A DNA stretch of 64,000 nucleotides from Nocardia sp. BMG51109 (GTDB taxonomy: Bacteria > Actinomycetota > Actinomycetes > Mycobacteriales > Mycobacteriaceae). Under the pieces are notes generated by a model. The model was not told where the DNA came from. It saw only the letters and a program-made list of their open reading frames with translations, and ran no database searches. Below, piece after piece: positions 52,325 to 62,445 of this stretch. Position 1 is the first letter of the stretch. Each line of letters opens with the position of its first letter. The stretch covers positions 8,184,001 to 8,248,000 of the forward strand of contig NZ_JAFQ01000004.1 of assembly GCF_000526215.1 (NCBI RefSeq), given 5' to 3'. A program made the translations under genes and the position numbers.

Positions 52325-55300
52325 GACGCCTTGTCTCCTTCCGAGGCGAGCAGGTCGGACAACAATCGGTCGACGTCGTCGTCGGGCAGCGTGTCCAGTC
52401 GGTCGAGCAGATGCCTGGCCTGAGCAGGCTTGTCGGTTGCGGCCGGGGCGGCGGCGGCCCGGGTCGCGGAGGCGGGTGTGCCGGTGTCGAGCTGGCCGAG
52501 CAACCAGGCGGTGAACTCGGCGATGCTGGGTCCTTCGAGCAGCTTGACCAGCGGGATGGTGACGGCGAGGTCGCGCTGGATGCGGGTGCGCAACTCCATC
52601 GCGCCGAGCGAGTCCAGGCCCAGGTAGCGCAGCGGCCGGTCGGTTTCGATGGCATCGGCGTCCATGCCGAGCCGCCGGGCCACCACGGCGATCAGATAGT
52701 CGGCCACCATGCCGGGGCGGGCGCCCGGTTCGGCCTGCGCCAGGGCGGCGGCGACGTCGCCGTCGGCCTGCGGTGACGCCGACTCGGACGCGGCCGGTGT
52801 CAGTTCGCGCAGGCGCGGGATGTCGGAGAGGTCGGCCGAACCGGTGCCGGTGGTCGGCAACACCATCGACTGCACCGGATCCGCCGGCAGCACCCGATCC
52901 AGGGCCGCGAGACCGGCGGCCGGTTCGATCATCCCGATCCCCATGCTGCGGACGTGCGCGGACCGGTCGTCGCGGACGGCCAGACCGATCTCGCCCCACG
53001 GGCCCCAGGCGATGCTGGTGGCCGGCAGCCCGGCCGCCCGCCGATACCGGGCGAGGGCGTCGAGGAAGACGTTGGCCGCCGCGTAGTTGGCCTGGCCGGG
53101 CGCGCCCAGGGTGCCGGCCGCCGAGGAGAAGTACACGACGAACTCCAGCGTCCGGCCGGCGGTCGCGACGTGCAGGTTCCACGCGCCCGCCGCCTTGGCT
53201 GCGAGCACCGTGTCGACGGCGGCCTCGTCGAGATGTTCGATCAGTCCGTCCGCCAATGTGCCCGCGACGTGCAGGATTCCGCGCAGCGGCGGTCCGGCCC
53301 GGCCGATGCTCGCGACCAGCTCGCCGACCTGGTCGGCCCGGCCGACGTCGACGTGCCGCACGGAGACCTCGGTACCGGCAGCGCGCAGTTGCTCGATCAC
53401 GGTGGCGGCGTGGGCATTCGGCGCGCGGCGGCCGACGAGCACGAGATGGCGGGCGCCCCGCTCGACCGACCACCGCGCCAGCTCGATACCGATACCGCCC
53501 AGGCCGCCGGTGATCAGATAGGTGCCGTCGGCATGCAACCGCGGCTCGGTGATGTGGATGTCCGGTGCCGCGCCCGCGGCCACCAGCACCACCTTGCCGA
53601 TGTGCCGGGCCCGCGCCATGTGCTCGAACGCCGCCTGCGCCTCACCGAGATCGAACACGGTGACCGGCAGCGGCGCGTACTCGCCCGCCTCGACGTGCCC
53701 CATGATCGTGCGCAGCGCGGCCGCGACCCGGTCGGGACGCTGCCACGCCGTCGCGGTGAGATCGACGGTGAAGTGCGAGACGTTCTGCCGCAACAGCCAC
53801 AGATCCAGCGTGCGCCGCTCGTGGATGTCGCGCTTGCCGATCTCGACGAAGCGTCCGAACGGGCGCAGCAGAGCAAGACTGCGCGACACCGCCTCGCCGG
53901 ACAGCGAGTTCAGCACCACGTCCACGCCCGTGCCGCCCGTGGCGTCCACGATCTCGCGGGCGAAGGCCAGCGACCGAGAATCCATCACATGTTCGATACC
54001 CATGCGGCGCAGGTGGTTTCGCTTCTCCTCGCTACCGGCCGTCGCGTAGATCTCGGCGCCGATCCGGCGCGCGATCTGAATCGCGGCCAGGCCGACGCCA
54101 CCGGTGGCGGCGTGGATCAGCACCCGCTCCCCCGGCTCCAGCCGGGCGAGCTCGCACAGTGCCCGGTGGGCGGTGAGAAAGGCGACCGGGATGGTGGCCG
54201 CATCCGCCGGGCTGATCCCGTCCGGCACGGGCACCACGAGTTCGGCGGCGGTGGTGACGTAGGAACCGAACGCGGGCATGGCGATCGCGGCCACGACATC
54301 GCCGGGGGCGATGCCCTCGACTCCCGCGCCGACCGCGACGACGGTCCCGGCGCATTCCGCGCCGAGCACCGCGTGGCTGCCGTTCTCCGGCGGGATGACC
54401 CCGAGCGCCTCCACCACGTCGTGAAAGTTCAAGCCGGCGGCCCGGACCCGGATCTCCACCTCGCCCGGTCCGGGTTCCCGGCGTGCGACCCGCTGCAACC
54501 GCAGCGCGTCCAGCAACCCGGGCGCGGCCTGCCGCACCACGTAGCCCTCGTCCGGTTCGGCCGGGCGCACGACCGGTTCCGGTTCCGCGACAGGGGCGAT
54601 GCGAGCGACGAAGCGCTGGTCCGCGCGCAGGGCCAGTTCGGTTTCGGGGTTGTCGGCCGTCAATTCGCCGACGAGGGCGTCGTATTCGCGGTCGTCCGGC
54701 GCCGGGCTCATATCGACACGCGTGCACCGCAATTCGGGATACTCGTGTTCGATTGTCCGGGCCAGGCCCCACGTCGGCGCGGTGACGGCGGCGTCGAGGC
54801 AGGTCTGTTCGTCGAGCGCGGCGCCCGGCGGCAGATCCTGCGTTCCGCGGGTGACCAGATACAGCCGGGGCGGGCGCGCGGGCCAGTCGTAGCGGGCCAG
54901 ATCCTGTGCCCGGCCGAGGAATTCGAGGATCGACTCGCGCACCGAAGCGGGGATGTCCGGAAGCGCCGATTCGGTGGCGGGACCCGTCGCCAGGTAGACC
55001 ACGCCGGCCACCTCGTCGTCGGCGGCGAGGACGTCGTACAGGTTCGTCTCGCGATCGCAGACCGAGACGGCGCACCCGGCCGCCGCCAGGCGCTCCCGCA
55101 GCTCGTCCGCCGCGCCGCCCGCGCCGACGATCAGCCAGGGCCCCGCCGCCCGCGGCGATTCGGCCGGGAGCGGCGCCGGATCCCAGCGCACGGCGTGGAA
55201 CCAGTTCCGCGGGCCCTCGGCCTCCCGCTGGAGTTGTTCGGCCAGGCAGCGCACCCGCAGGCCCGCCCCGTCGGCCAGCACCGTGCCGTCCTCCGCGACG

Positions 55301-58300
55301 ATCTCGAAGTCGCCCTCCAGCAGCCCGGCCTCGGAGATGCCCCGGTTGACCATGTGGCATTCCGCCGCCGCCGTGAGATCACCGCGGATGCGCAGCCGGT
55401 CCAGCCCGACCGGCAGATAGATACTGCCCGCGAGCGTATCGGCGGAATCGACGGTGGCGGCCAGGGTCTGAAACGCCGCGTCGAGCCGGATCATGGTGTC
55501 GGCCAGCTCCGATCCGGTGGATATGGGAGCCAGGCTCGCCACCGCATCGGCGCCGCAACGCCGGATCTCCACGATCCGCCGGAAGGCCGGACCGTACTCG
55601 AGACCGGCCTCGGCGAGGGTTCGGTAGAACTCCGCCGCCGGCACGCTTACCGACGAGTCGTGCGAATCCGCCTGCGGGCGGCCGCGACCCGCGACCGAGT
55701 CGCCGCGGGCCGAGACACCGTCGGCCGGGACGTCATCCCCGCCCACGACACCCCCGGCCACACCATCGCCGGTCATGCCTTCGGCCGCAGCGCGGCCGTC
55801 GGCGCCTCCCGCTGCCATATCCGCCGGCCCGTGGCCGTTGCGGGCCCGGCCGGCAGCACGCGCACCCTGGACCGCACTGCCCCGGGCCACTCCGCTCCCG
55901 GCCGCGCTGCCGCCGGACGTGTCCAGGGCACGAATCACCCCGTCGCTCAGCCGTTCCCAGGGCGAATCGGCGACCGAGCGGTCCGCCGCGAGAATTCGCA
56001 CCGAGGCCGAGTCACCGGAACGGTCGAGCACGGCGAGCTGGACCGGCCGGGCCGTACCCGGCTCCAGGGTCAACGCCGTGGTGAACTCGAAATCGGCCAC
56101 CTCGCAGCCGGTTCCGCCGAACAGCTGCCGCGCCGCCGTGCACGCCAGCGCCACGTACAGCGCGGCCGGGACGACGGGTACCGACCGCACGCGGTGATCG
56201 GCCAGGCCGGGCATCGTATCCAGCGAGACCTCCGTCTGCCAGAAGGCCGTGCCCGCGTGAATCGCCGAATCGAGCCGCACCAGCTCACCCCTGGCCGCCC
56301 CGGACGGAGCGGTGAGATCGTCGGTGATCCAGTGGATTTCGCGCTGCCACGGATAACGCGGCGGCCGGACGAAGTGACCGCCGTGCGGGTACTGCAGCTG
56401 CCATTGCACCGGATAGCCGGCGCAGTACAGCTCGCCCACCGAGGCCAGCAGCTCCGCCTGCTCGTCGGTGTCGCGGCGCATCGACTCGACAATGGTTGTC
56501 GCCGTGACGCTTCCGCCCGGAGCCGGGCGGCGGGTGTCGCGGATGTCGATGAGCGCCGCGGTCAGCACCGGATGCGGGCTCACCTCCAGCAGCAGGTCGT
56601 AGCCGTCGTCGACCATCCCCCCGACGGCCGCCTCGAACTGCACCGTCTCACGGAGGTTCCGGCCCCAGTACCCGGCCGACAGCTCGCCGCCGTCGTGGAT
56701 CTCCCCGGTGACCGTCGAGTAGATCGGCACGGTCCCGGTCCGCGGCCGGATCCCCGACAGGTCGGCCTCCAGCGCCGGGCGCAGCTCGTCCATGTGCGGG
56801 CTGTGCCCCGCCACATCGGATTTGATCGCGCGGCAGAACACGTCCTCCCGTTCGAACTGCTCCAGCGCGGCGCGCACCGCCTCGGCATCCCCGGACAGCA
56901 CGGTCGCGCCGGGACTGTTCACCGCGGCGATACCGATGCCGGCGCCGAATTCGGCCAGCCGCGGGGCGAGCCGGTCGGCGGGCAGTTCGACCACGGCCAT
57001 CGCGCCGCGACCCGACAGCGTCCGCAACAGCCGCGCGCGCTCGCAGATGACCGCCGCCGCATCGGGCAGTTCCAGCGCGCCGGCCACGTGGGCGGCGGCC
57101 ACCTCGCCCATGCTGTGCCCGGTGACGGCGTCGGGAACGACACCGACCGACCGCCACCACGCCGCCAGTGCCACCTGGATCGCGAACAGCGTCGGCTGTA
57201 GGACGTCGATCTCGTCGAGGCGGGAACGCTCGGCGTCGGCGTGCAACTCGTCGATGACCGACCAGCCGGTGTTGCGGCGGATCTCTCGATCACAGGCGGT
57301 CAGGGCCGCGCGGAAGGCCGGCTCCCGGGTGAACAGCTGCTTGCCCATGCCCTGCCACTGCGAGCCCTGACCGGAGAACACGAAGCCGATCCGCGGCGTG
57401 CGGCCGGGCCGGCGGCCGACGGCCGTCCCGGTGCGCGCCGCGCCGTTCAGATAGGCCGACAGTTGTTCGGCGGCTTCGTCTTTCGACTTCGCCACGACCG
57501 TGAGCCGCTCGTCCAGATGGGTGCTGCGCACCGCCGCCGAATAGGTCAGCGACGACCAGTCCGGCGCGTCCTCACCGGTATCGGTCAGCACGTCGACGTA
57601 GCGCCGCGCCAGCTCGCGCAGCGCCTCCGGCGACTGCGCGGAGATCGGCAGGATCGCGTGGTCGCGCGCGCCCTCCCGGGGCCGACGCTCGACACCCGGC
57701 TGCCGGGGCGCGGCCGTCAGCACCGCGTGGGAGTTGGTGCCGCCGAAGCCGAACGAGCTGACGCCCACCGGCCCCGGATCCGGCCACTCCTCGAGCCGGT
57801 CACAGACGCGCAGCGTGGCCAGATCGATGGCCGGGTTCGGCTGCCGGTAGTGCAGGCTCGGCGGCAGCGTCCGATGGTGCAGCGCCAGCGCCGCCTTGAT
57901 GGTTCCGGCGATGCCCGCGGCCGCCTCGAGATGGCCGATATTCGTCTTGACCGAGCCGATGACACAAGGGTTTCCGGGGTCGCGACCCGCACCGAGCACG
58001 GCTGCCAACGCGCCGGTCTCGATGGCGTCACCGATCGACGTGCCGGTCCCGTGCGCCTCGACATAGCCGACGTCGCCCGGTGCGATCCCCGCATCGGCGT
58101 AGGCGCGGGCCAGCACGGCCCGCTGCGACCGCCCGTTGGGCGCCATCAACCCGTTGGTCCGCCCATCCTGGTTGACCGCGCTCCCCCGGATCACCGCGTA
58201 CACCGGATGCCCCTCCGCCATCGCCCGCGACAGCGGTTCCAGCGCCACGACGGCCGCGCCCTCACCGCGCACGTACCCGTCGGCGGAGGTGTCGAAGGTC

Positions 58301-61020
58301 TTGCACCGCCCGTCGGGCGCCACCACCCCGGCCCGGGCCATATTGATGCCCAGGTCCGGCGACAGCATCACGTTGACCCCGCCCGCGACCGCGAGCGTGC
58401 TCTCCCCCGTGCGCAGCGACCGGCAGGCGTCGTGCACCGCGACCAGCGACGACGAACAGGCGGTGTCGACGGCCACGCTCGGCCCGCGGAAGTCGAAGAG
58501 GTACGACACCCGGTTCGCCGCGACGCTCACGGCATTGCCGGTGCCCGAGTACGCCTCGATCCGGTCCTCGCTGCGGTAGAAGGTGCGCCCGTAGTCGTTG
58601 GACGAAATACCCACGAAGACACCGACATCGGTGCCGGCCAGCCGCTCGACGTCCAGTCCGGCATCCGCCAGCGCCTCCCAGACCACCTCCAGCATCAGCC
58701 GCTGCTGCGGATCGATGTGCTTGGCCTCGCGCGGCGAGATCCCGAAGAACTCGGCATCGAAACCGCGCACGTCGTCGAGGAATCCGCCCCAGCGCACCTC
58801 GCGGTGCTCCCAGCGGTCGACGGGCACCGCGGTGACGGCGTCCACGCCGGTGGTCAGCAGATCCCAGAACGCCTCGGTGCCGTCGGCGCCGGGGAACCGG
58901 CAGCCGATGCCGACGATGGCGATGGGCTCGCCCGTCTCGGCGCCGCCCCCGGCCTGCGGTTCGGCCGCGACCTCGGCGGAGGGAGAGTCCTCGGTCAGGG
59001 CGCGGGCGAGATCGGCGATGGTCGGGTGCTCGTAGATCAGCGCCGGCGCAATCTCGGTGCCGAGGTGTTCGCCCAGCGCGCCGACGAGTTTGATGCCGCG
59101 CACCGAATCCAGGCCGTAGTAGGCGAACAGCTGCCCGGTGTCGATATCGCTTGCCGGAAGCCGGAACTCGCGGGACAGATGATCGACCATCCAGTCCTCG
59201 AGTTCCCGCGCGCTCACCGTGGTCGCCGGTGCGGCGGCGGCCTCCGCGGCGCGATCGGCCGGCGCCGCGGTGGCCTGGCCCGACCATTCGCCGAGGACCT
59301 TCAGGCTGTCGTCACCGAGCTTTTCGCGGCAGGCGAACCGCTGCACCTTTCCGCTCGTCGTGCTCGGCAGGCTGTATGCGCGCACGAGCACGATCTGCGA
59401 CACCGCGACCTCGTGTTCCTGCGCCACCGCGGTCGCGATGGCGCGGCACACCGTGTCCGCGTCGAGTTCGTCGGTCCGGTCGCGCTCCACCTCCTGGACG
59501 ATCACCAACCGCTCGTCCACCGATCCCGGCACGGAGAAGGCCGCGCCGCGGCCGCGCAGCAGTATCGGATCGCTCTCCTGCACGGTGTTCTCGATATCGT
59601 CCGGGTACAGGTTGCGGCCGCGGATGATGATCAGATCCTTGAGCCGCCCCGCGACGAAAAGCTCTCCCTCGCCGACGAATCCGAGGTCGCCGGTGCGCAG
59701 GTAGGGCCCGGACGGCTCGCCGCCGGGGGTGCTCAGCCGGGCGCCGAAGGTGCGGGCCGACGCCTCCGGCTGGCCCCAGTAGCCGCGAGCGACCGCATCG
59801 CTGGCCACCCACACCTCGCCCACGGTGCCGTCCGGGCACCGCTCGAAGGTGTCCGGATCGGCGACGACGACCCGGGTGCCCTCCTGCGGGCGCCCGCACC
59901 CGACCATGGTCACCGCGTCGGCATCGGTCTCCGCCGCCTCGACCGCCTCGCCTTCGCTCAAGGCGCTGCGCCGCAACGTCTTTCGCAGCGGTCCATCCGC
60001 GCGCGGCGACCCCGTCACGAGCAGCGTCCCCTCGGCCAACCCGTACACCGGTTGCAGCGCCGAGGCACGGAATCCCGCGGGGGCGAAGGCCTCCGCGAAG
60101 CGGCGCATCGTATCCGGGCGCACCGCCTCGGCGCCGCACATCGCGACCCGCCAGCCGCTCAGGTCCAGTTCCGCGCGCTCCTCGGGTGTCGTGGTGTCCA
60201 CGCAGAGGTCGTAGGCGAAGTTGGGCGCCGTGGTGACCAGGGCCCGCTTGCCGGAGATCCGGCGCAGCCACCGAATCGGGCGCTGCACGAACGAGATCGG
60301 CGACATCAGCTCGCCGCCGTAACCGGACTGGATGGTTCCCAGCACCGCGCCGACCAGGCCCATATCGTGATGCAGCGGCAGCCAGAACACCGCGGACAAC
60401 CCGTCGGTCTCGTCGAGATCGCCGTAGGCCGCCCGAATGCTGCCCAGGTTGTGCACGAAATTCCGGTGCGTCATCATGACGCCCTTCGGATCCCCGGTGG
60501 AGCCCGAGGTGTATTGCAGCACCATCAGGTCGTCCGGCCGCGGATCGCCGGCCGGGCGATGTTCCGCGGTCGCCGGCAGGATGTCGGAGGCGCACCAGCT
60601 CATCGCGGGCGCCGCCTCGGTGGACTCGATCCCCGACCGGTCCCGGTCCAGCGCGTCCGCCGAGCTGAGCGCGAACCCGGCCCCGGAGTCGCTGACGATC
60701 TTGGCTATCCGGAACTTCTGGCGCTTGCCGACGGGCGAATAGGCCGGGACGGCGACCGCCCCCGAATACGCGCATCCGAAGATCGCCGCGACGAAATGCA
60801 GCGGATTCGAATGCATGACGAGAACCCGTTCGCCGGCGGCCCCCGACCCGGTCAGCCAGGACGCGACACCCAGTGCGCGTTCGTGCAATTCGCCATAGGT
60901 CCAGCGCTCGGCAACGGTTTCCCCGTCGGGAAGATAGGAGAATACATCGCGGTCGGGATGAGCCTCGGCGCGGGAGCGCAGCAGATGCGCCAGCGTGAGC
61001 TCGGATTCATCGTTGGTCAT
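52321..61020 (-). CDS. FAAL-type modular PKS (FAAL-ACP-KS-AT-DH-ER-KR-ACP)
   Basis: The gene encodes 2899 residues. The fatty-acyl-AMP ligase has YTSGSTGDPKG (about 173) and LPLHHDMGLVG. The first carrier has YGLDS (about 635). KS carries TACSSS (about 855), EAHGTGT and KTNIGH. AT carries GHSMG (about 1303) and VAGH (about 1403), an ethylmalonyl-like signature. DH has His in ADHRVRSVPVVP (about 1608) and Asp in LDAAFQ (about 1846), separated by an Ala/Gly-rich insertion (about 1697-1793). A structural KR half, ER (HAATGGVGLAA, about 2308), KR (TGGLGGIG, about 2506; Tyr in ANYAAANVF) and ACP (GLDSL, about 2800) follow. ATG 61020 has no clear RBS; the frame is open to 61284. It would load a fatty acid, add one fully reduced extender and pass it to the NRPS. 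Confidence 0.92.
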   Translation of the reverse strand: MTNDESELTLAHLLRSRAEAHPDRDVFSYLPDGETVAERWTYGELHERALGVASWLTGSGAAGERVLVMHSNPLHFVAAIFGCAYSGAVAVPAYSPVGKRQKFRIAKIVSDSGAGFALSSADALDRDRSGIESTEAAPAMSWCASDILPATAEHRPAGDPRPDDLMVLQYTSGSTGDPKGVMMTHRNFVHNLGSIRAAYGDLDETDGLSAVFWLPLHHDMGLVGAVLGTIQSGYGGELMSPISFVQRPIRWLRRISGKRALVTTAPNFAYDLCVDTTTPEERAELDLSGWRVAMCGAEAVRPDTMRRFAEAFAPAGFRASALQPVYGLAEGTLLVTGSPRADGPLRKTLRRSALSEGEAVEAAETDADAVTMVGCGRPQEGTRVVVADPDTFERCPDGTVGEVWVASDAVARGYWGQPEASARTFGARLSTPGGEPSGPYLRTGDLGFVGEGELFVAGRLKDLIIIRGRNLYPDDIENTVQESDPILLRGRGAAFSVPGSVDERLVIVQEVERDRTDELDADTVCRAIATAVAQEHEVAVSQIVLVRAYSLPSTTSGKVQRFACREKLGDDSLKVLGEWSGQATAAPADRAAEAAAAPATTVSARELEDWMVDHLSREFRLPASDIDTGQLFAYYGLDSVRGIKLVGALGEHLGTEIAPALIYEHPTIADLARALTEDSPSAEVAAEPQAGGGAETGEPIAIVGIGCRFPGADGTEAFWDLLTTGVDAVTAVPVDRWEHREVRWGGFLDDVRGFDAEFFGISPREAKHIDPQQRLMLEVVWEALADAGLDVERLAGTDVGVFVGISSNDYGRTFYRSEDRIEAYSGTGNAVSVAANRVSYLFDFRGPSVAVDTACSSSLVAVHDACRSLRTGESTLAVAGGVNVMLSPDLGINMARAGVVAPDGRCKTFDTSADGYVRGEGAAVVALEPLSRAMAEGHPVYAVIRGSAVNQDGRTNGLMAPNGRSQRAVLARAYADAGIAPGDVGYVEAHGTGTSIGDAIETGALAAVLGAGRDPGNPCVIGSVKTNIGHLEAAAGIAGTIKAALALHHRTLPPSLHYRQPNPAIDLATLRVCDRLEEWPDPGPVGVSSFGFGGTNSHAVLTAAPRQPGVERRPREGARDHAILPISAQSPEALRELARRYVDVLTDTGEDAPDWSSLTYSAAVRSTHLDERLTVVAKSKDEAAEQLSAYLNGAARTGTAVGRRPGRTPRIGFVFSGQGSQWQGMGKQLFTREPAFRAALTACDREIRRNTGWSVIDELHADAERSRLDEIDVLQPTLFAIQVALAAWWRSVGVVPDAVTGHSMGEVAAAHVAGALELPDAAAVICERARLLRTLSGRGAMAVVELPADRLAPRLAEFGAGIGIAAVNSPGATVLSGDAEAVRAALEQFEREDVFCRAIKSDVAGHSPHMDELRPALEADLSGIRPRTGTVPIYSTVTGEIHDGGELSAGYWGRNLRETVQFEAAVGGMVDDGYDLLLEVSPHPVLTAALIDIRDTRRPAPGGSVTATTIVESMRRDTDEQAELLASVGELYCAGYPVQWQLQYPHGGHFVRPPRYPWQREIHWITDDLTAPSGAARGELVRLDSAIHAGTAFWQTEVSLDTMPGLADHRVRSVPVVPAALYVALACTAARQLFGGTGCEVADFEFTTALTLEPGTARPVQLAVLDRSGDSASVRILAADRSVADSPWERLSDGVIRALDTSGGSAAGSGVARGSAVQGARAAGRARNGHGPADMAAGGADGRAAAEGMTGDGVAGGVVGGDDVPADGVSARGDSVAGRGRPQADSHDSSVSVPAAEFYRTLAEAGLEYGPAFRRIVEIRRCGADAVASLAPISTGSELADTMIRLDAAFQTLAATVDSADTLAGSIYLPVGLDRLRIRGDLTAAAECHMVNRGISEAGLLEGDFEIVAEDGTVLADGAGLRVRCLAEQLQREAEGPRNWFHAVRWDPAPLPAESPRAAGPWLIVGAGGAADELRERLAAAGCAVSVCDRETNLYDVLAADDEVAGVVYLATGPATESALPDIPASVRESILEFLGRAQDLARYDWPARPPRLYLVTRGTQDLPPGAALDEQTCLDAAVTAPTWGLARTIEHEYPELRCTRVDMSPAPDDREYDALVGELTADNPETELALRADQRFVARIAPVAEPEPVVRPAEPDEGYVVRQAAPGLLDALRLQRVARREPGPGEVEIRVRAAGLNFHDVVEALGVIPPENGSHAVLGAECAGTVVAVGAGVEGIAPGDVVAAIAMPAFGSYVTTAAELVVPVPDGISPADAATIPVAFLTAHRALCELARLEPGERVLIHAATGGVGLAAIQIARRIGAEIYATAGSEEKRNHLRRMGIEHVMDSRSLAFAREIVDATGGTGVDVVLNSLSGEAVSRSLALLRPFGRFVEIGKRDIHERRTLDLWLLRQNVSHFTVDLTATAWQRPDRVAAALRTIMGHVEAGEYAPLPVTVFDLGEAQAAFEHMARARHIGKVVLVAAGAAPDIHITEPRLHADGTYLITGGLGGIGIELARWSVERGARHLVLVGRRAPNAHAATVIEQLRAAGTEVSVRHVDVGRADQVGELVASIGRAGPPLRGILHVAGTLADGLIEHLDEAAVDTVLAAKAAGAWNLHVATAGRTLEFVVYFSSAAGTLGAPGQANYAAANVFLDALARYRRAAGLPATSIAWGPWGEIGLAVRDDRSAHVRSMGIGMIEPAAGLAALDRVLPADPVQSMVLPTTGTGSADLSDIPRLRELTPAASESASPQADGDVAAALAQAEPGARPGMVADYLIAVVARRLGMDADAIETDRPLRYLGLDSLGAMELRTRIQRDLAVTIPLVKLLEGPSIAEFTAWLLGQLDTGTPASATRAAAAPAATDKPAQARHLLDRLDTLPDDDVDRLLSDLLASEGDKAS

Positions 61021-61147
61021 GGGAAAACAGCTTTCGTCCGATCGATTTCTCGAATGCCCTGACGTCCGGGCAGCGACAGCCGGATCCGGCGCCGTCGCCG
61101 CATCCGTTGATGACACGATCTTCACAATTCGGAGAGAGTGGTTCGCG

Positions 61148-61942
61148 CTACCGTTTATCCGTCTGTCCGGCGGCGATTTCCGCGGTGATCCGGTCCGCGC
61201 CGGACCATCGCTGTACCTTCGCCGACAGCATCGGCGCGGCCGCGCCGAAACGAGCGCCCCATCGCAGGCTCGAGGATGCGACATCTATTTCGCCGACGTT
61301 CTTCTCCACGGCCCGGACGACCGCGGCGGCGACCTGCGCGGAGGTCACCGTCCGGACGTACCGCGGCAGCCGGACCAGGCCGGCATCGGCGAACAGACCG
61401 GCGTCGGCGACGAATCCGGGAAATATCGTCGACACCCCGATTCCCGCGGGGCGCAGTTCCTCCCGCAGGGCCAGGCCGAATCCGCGCAGGGCGAACTTGG
61501 TGGCGTTGTAGACCGAGGCCCGGGGCGACGCCGTCTTCCCGGACAGCGACGACATGAACACCAGGTGCCCGCGGCCGCGCTCCCGCATCGGGCCGATCAG
61601 CTGCCGGGCGAGGATCATGTGCGCGCGCAGGTTGACGTTCAGGGCGCGGTCCATCTCCGGCACCGACAGATCCGTCAGCAGCCCGCTGCACGGCAGTCCC
61701 GCATTGCCGACCAGCACGTCGATCGGGCCCGCGGCGGCGGCGAGCCGCTCCGCGGCATCCCGCTCGGCCAGATCCGCGGGTATCACCTCGCCGCCGCATT
61801 CCTTCGCGAGCAGGCGCAGCGCGGACTCCTTGCGGCCGGTCAATATCATCTCCGCACCGTGGCGGGACAGTTCCCGCGCGATCGCCCCGCCGAGGCCACC
61901 CGATGCACCGGTGAGTAGAACTCGATTACCGTCGAACTTCAC
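61148..61942 (-). CDS. SDR family oxidoreductase of the PKS-NRPS operon
   Basis: The 264-residue classical SDR has TGASGGLG, NAG in GNAGLP, the catalytic Ser in FMSSLSG and YNATK as YxxxK. A C-terminal segment FPGFVADAG follows. GTG 61942 with AGGGG is preferred over ATG 61963. The gene sits between the SRPBCC gene and the PKS on the same strand; the 127-bp gap to the PKS start leaves room for a second promoter. It may tailor the lipopeptide or reduce a keto group left by the KSIII step. Confidence 0.88.
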   Translation of the reverse strand: MKFDGNRVLLTGASGGLGGAIARELSRHGAEMILTGRKESALRLLAKECGGEVIPADLAERDAAERLAAAAGPIDVLVGNAGLPCSGLLTDLSVPEMDRALNVNLRAHMILARQLIGPMRERGRGHLVFMSSLSGKTASPRASVYNATKFALRGFGLALREELRPAGIGVSTIFPGFVADAGLFADAGLVRLPRYVRTVTSAQVAAAVVRAVEKNVGEIDVASSSLRWGARFGAAAPMLSAKVQRWSGADRITAEIAAGQTDKR

Positions 61943-62004
61943 AGTTCCCCTCCCGAACCTCATTTGTCGAATTGTCGCCGTAGCCCGACGGACCCGGATC
62001 CGGA

Positions 62005-62445
62005 TCAGTTCGATCCGGTCGCGATCCGTCTCTCGAGCCTTCCGGCACTGCTGTCTATGATTCGGCGGGCGATGATTCGCCCGGCCACATTGGCCGATCG
62101 GGCCAGCAGGCCCTCTCGGACGGGATAGCTGATTCGCACCGCCACGCGGCAGGAATCGGCACGTACCGGCTCGAAGTCGACGTCGACCCGAGCATCGTGT
62201 CCGCTGGTCTCCACCAGACCTATCGATGTGTCGCGTATCCAGGATTCGGTCGCGAGCGTGACCTGATGTTTGACGGCTCCGATCGACATCTCCAGAGTGA
62301 AACCCTCGGGGAGATCCTCGTGCCGCTGATATCCGGACACCCCGGCCACCCATTCGGGAATCTTCTCGTAATCGAAGACGTAGTCGAAGACGACATGTAC
62401 CGGAGCCGGCACGATTCGGGAAACCGAGACGACATCACTGGGCAT
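62005..62445 (-). CDS. SRPBCC (START/polyketide-cyclase-like) protein
   Basis: The 146-residue protein shows the helix-grip fold pattern: VSVSRIVPAPVHVVFDYVFD at the N-terminus, a beta-rich middle and a long C-terminal helix (VAGRIIARRIIDSSAGRLERR). This family binds hydrophobic ligands, and some members act as cyclases or aromatases. ATG 62445 has AAAGGGA, and it overlaps the MMPL stop by 11 bp. In this operon it may hold or cyclise the acyl product. Confidence 0.8.
   Translation of the reverse strand: MPSDVVSVSRIVPAPVHVVFDYVFDYEKIPEWVAGVSGYQRHEDLPEGFTLEMSIGAVKHQVTLATESWIRDTSIGLVETSGHDARVDVDFEPVRADSCRVAVRISYPVREGLLARSANVAGRIIARRIIDSSAGRLERRIATGSN

Noticed and set aside
47018..53473. Single 2151-residue minus-strand protein
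   Set aside because: The extra N-terminal 383 codons overlap the PKS ACP and KR region in another frame and lack domain motifs. ATG 52324 with an ATGA overlap is the natural start.
52954..61062. Two plus-strand frames of more than 1200 codons opposite the PKS
   Set aside because: They mirror the PKS codons and contain no domain signatures; the high third-position GC of the PKS creates them.
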